NCBI GenBank assembly: GCA_948468465.1
Contig: CAOKJJ010000042.1
Coordinates: 1-32,356, forward strand
DNA: 32,356 bases
Direction: 5' to 3'
DNA from: an uncultured Eubacterium sp.
GTDB taxonomy: Bacteria; Bacillota_A; Clostridia; Lachnospirales; Lachnospiraceae
Below, piece after piece: positions 31,399-32,356 of this stretch (position 1 is its first letter; the number at the start of each line of letters is the position of its first letter). The translations under genes and the position numbers were made by a program. The notes under the pieces are model-generated. The model was not told where the DNA came from and ran no database searches. It was given only the letters and a program-made list of their open reading frames with translations.

Positions 31399-32204
31399 CT
31401 CTCATTTCTTTCCATATGTTTCAAATATTTTTTATACTTCTCAGAAATTACTACTTCTGTATAAGCCTGAGCATATGCCTTGGCGGATAGTTCCGTAATA
31501 AAATTTGTTGGGAAATTTTTCGTAATGCCATGCTGATGCGCCAGGTCAGCGGCCTTGTTATAAGCAATCGCGGCTTCATGCAGCGTGTCATAGGAACCAA
31601 TCCGGTAATCCCCGCGGATATGAATATATGTATCATAGGAAATAATACCGTTTTGATTTGACTGGCGTACCCCATGAAACGGGTTGATATTAATGATGTT
31701 TTCATAGCGCAGGTCATAAGAATCCTGATTCGCAAACAGGTAATCTCTGCCAGCTACCGCAAAATTACGTATCCCATACCGTGAAAGCACCGTTACCTGC
31801 ATGCCATAGTCATTGACATATAAATGTCCGCCGCGTTTTAGCAGTTTATGGCTGGAAAAATAAAAAAGATCATCAATATCAAACTTATAAATCTCATCCG
31901 GCGTCAGATAATAGCAAAAGTACGAGCGGAACATATAAATCGGATTTTTGATATAAATATTGTTATCTCTAAAATTCAACAGAGTAACAATCTTTTCATG
32001 CTTTAAAATATAATCACTAAACGATACCTGATCTATCGTAACCGTTTTATCCGAAAGCAACTGGCCAGCTTCCAGATAAGCCTGATGTGCCTGCGCTTCA
32101 GAATCAAAACTGCCAAGACTTATATGCTTGCCCTGATACGTAATGTTGGAACGATAATAAATACTTCCATTTTTTTTCGAAGCTTGAAAAACCCCTGTTA
32201 ACAT
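31371..32204 (-). CDS. AP2-domain protein, possibly a degenerate HNH-AP2 homing endonuclease
   Basis: 277 residues. The N-terminal AP2-like DNA-binding unit (residues 4-50) reads GVFQASKKNGSIYYRSNITY, GKHISLGSFDSEAQAHQAY. A second unit (about 177-236) has GVRQ, YDTYIHIRGDYRIGSYDTLH, EAAIAYNKAADLAHQHG and NFPTNF, the GxYR/LGxFDTxEEAAxAYN pattern. Before it, FANQDSYDLRYENIININPF aligns by eye with the HNH region of homing endonucleases (the DNRxxNLR part), but the catalytic histidines are not evident. It could be a domesticated DNA-binding protein. AAGGAGATATT precedes the ATG. Single gene, ending within a terminator hairpin. Confidence 0.72.
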   Translation of the reverse strand: MLTGVFQASKKNGSIYYRSNITYQGKHISLGSFDSEAQAHQAYLEAGQLLSDKTVTIDQVSFSDYILKHEKIVTLLNFRDNNIYIKNPIYMFRSYFCYYLTPDEIYKFDIDDLFYFSSHKLLKRGGHLYVNDYGMQVTVLSRYGIRNFAVAGRDYLFANQDSYDLRYENIININPFHGVRQSNQNGIISYDTYIHIRGDYRIGSYDTLHEAAIAYNKAADLAHQHGITKNFPTNFITELSAKAYAQAYTEVVISEKYKKYLKHMERNERNAGREPLF

Positions 32205-32356
32205 AATATCTCCTTATGTAAACTACAGCGCAATTGCGGACTGCAGTATGAAAAATTCACATCTTAGGTACTTAAAAACAATTTCTTGCTTGTGTTGCGT
32301 TTTTTTTTGTGGCTGTCCGGACGCTGGATGAGGGGCGGGGCCTGGATTTCGGCTCC

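Overview
The window looks like a piece of chromosome from a spore-forming Firmicute of the class Clostridia, most likely a member of the Lachnospiraceae. The evidence is the spoIIGA-sigE pair, a sigG gene, strong AAGGAGG-type ribosome binding sites, the short LeuC/LeuD type, a DUF6033-like protein and clostridial codon use. Placement below class level is inference.

Layout. Positions 1-547 hold only two possible coding remnants on the minus strand. From 548 a sporulation cluster runs rightwards: spoIIGA and sigE (overlapping by 8 bp), then an unrecognised 418-aa protein only 24 bp after sigE, then a large Hanks-type kinase fused to a STAND/NB-ARC-like NTPase with a helical-repeat tail. In many Clostridia sigG directly follows sigE. 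Here sigG lies about 14 kb away (15256-16038) on the opposite strand, and the space between is patchy accessory DNA. That DNA holds a GNAT acetyltransferase flanked by a 35-bp duplication; a secreted Big_2 protein plus a DUF4230-like membrane protein; a truncated DUF3800 gene behind a three-hairpin RNA leader; and a TetR regulator divergent from a tiny membrane peptide and an alpha/beta hydrolase. It also holds a remnant of an AAA-type ATPase, a metallo-beta-lactamase/beta-CASP protein, a 135-bp element with terminal inverted repeats, and a D-Ala-D-Ala carboxypeptidase.

From 16179 rightwards come a frameshifted small gene, a two-component system (OmpR-type regulator and a 921-aa histidine kinase), and the remains of what looks like a toxin-antitoxin pair. 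They are followed by a second GNAT, a coiled-coil protein, a YczE-like membrane protein, a charged small protein and argS. The last part (24.9-32.2 kb) is mostly metabolic: a LUD-domain protein (minus), an SDR oxidoreductase, a DUF6033-like protein, a xylose-type sugar-binding lipoprotein, a LysR regulator (minus) divergent from leuC-leuD, and an AP2-domain protein (minus) whose 3' end forms a terminator hairpin.

Most striking points. (1) The kinase-NTPase gene ends inside an (AT)6.5 tract. Losing one AT unit would add 86 protein-like residues in frame, so the gene is either switched by slippage or recently broken. The same gene carries a 15-bp in-frame tandem repeat. (2) The DUF3800 gene has a structured leader that fits the RNA motifs reported upstream of such genes. 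(3) Decayed genes with clear single-base or truncation lesions are frequent, so this is a region of active turnover wedged between two core sporulation sigma factors.
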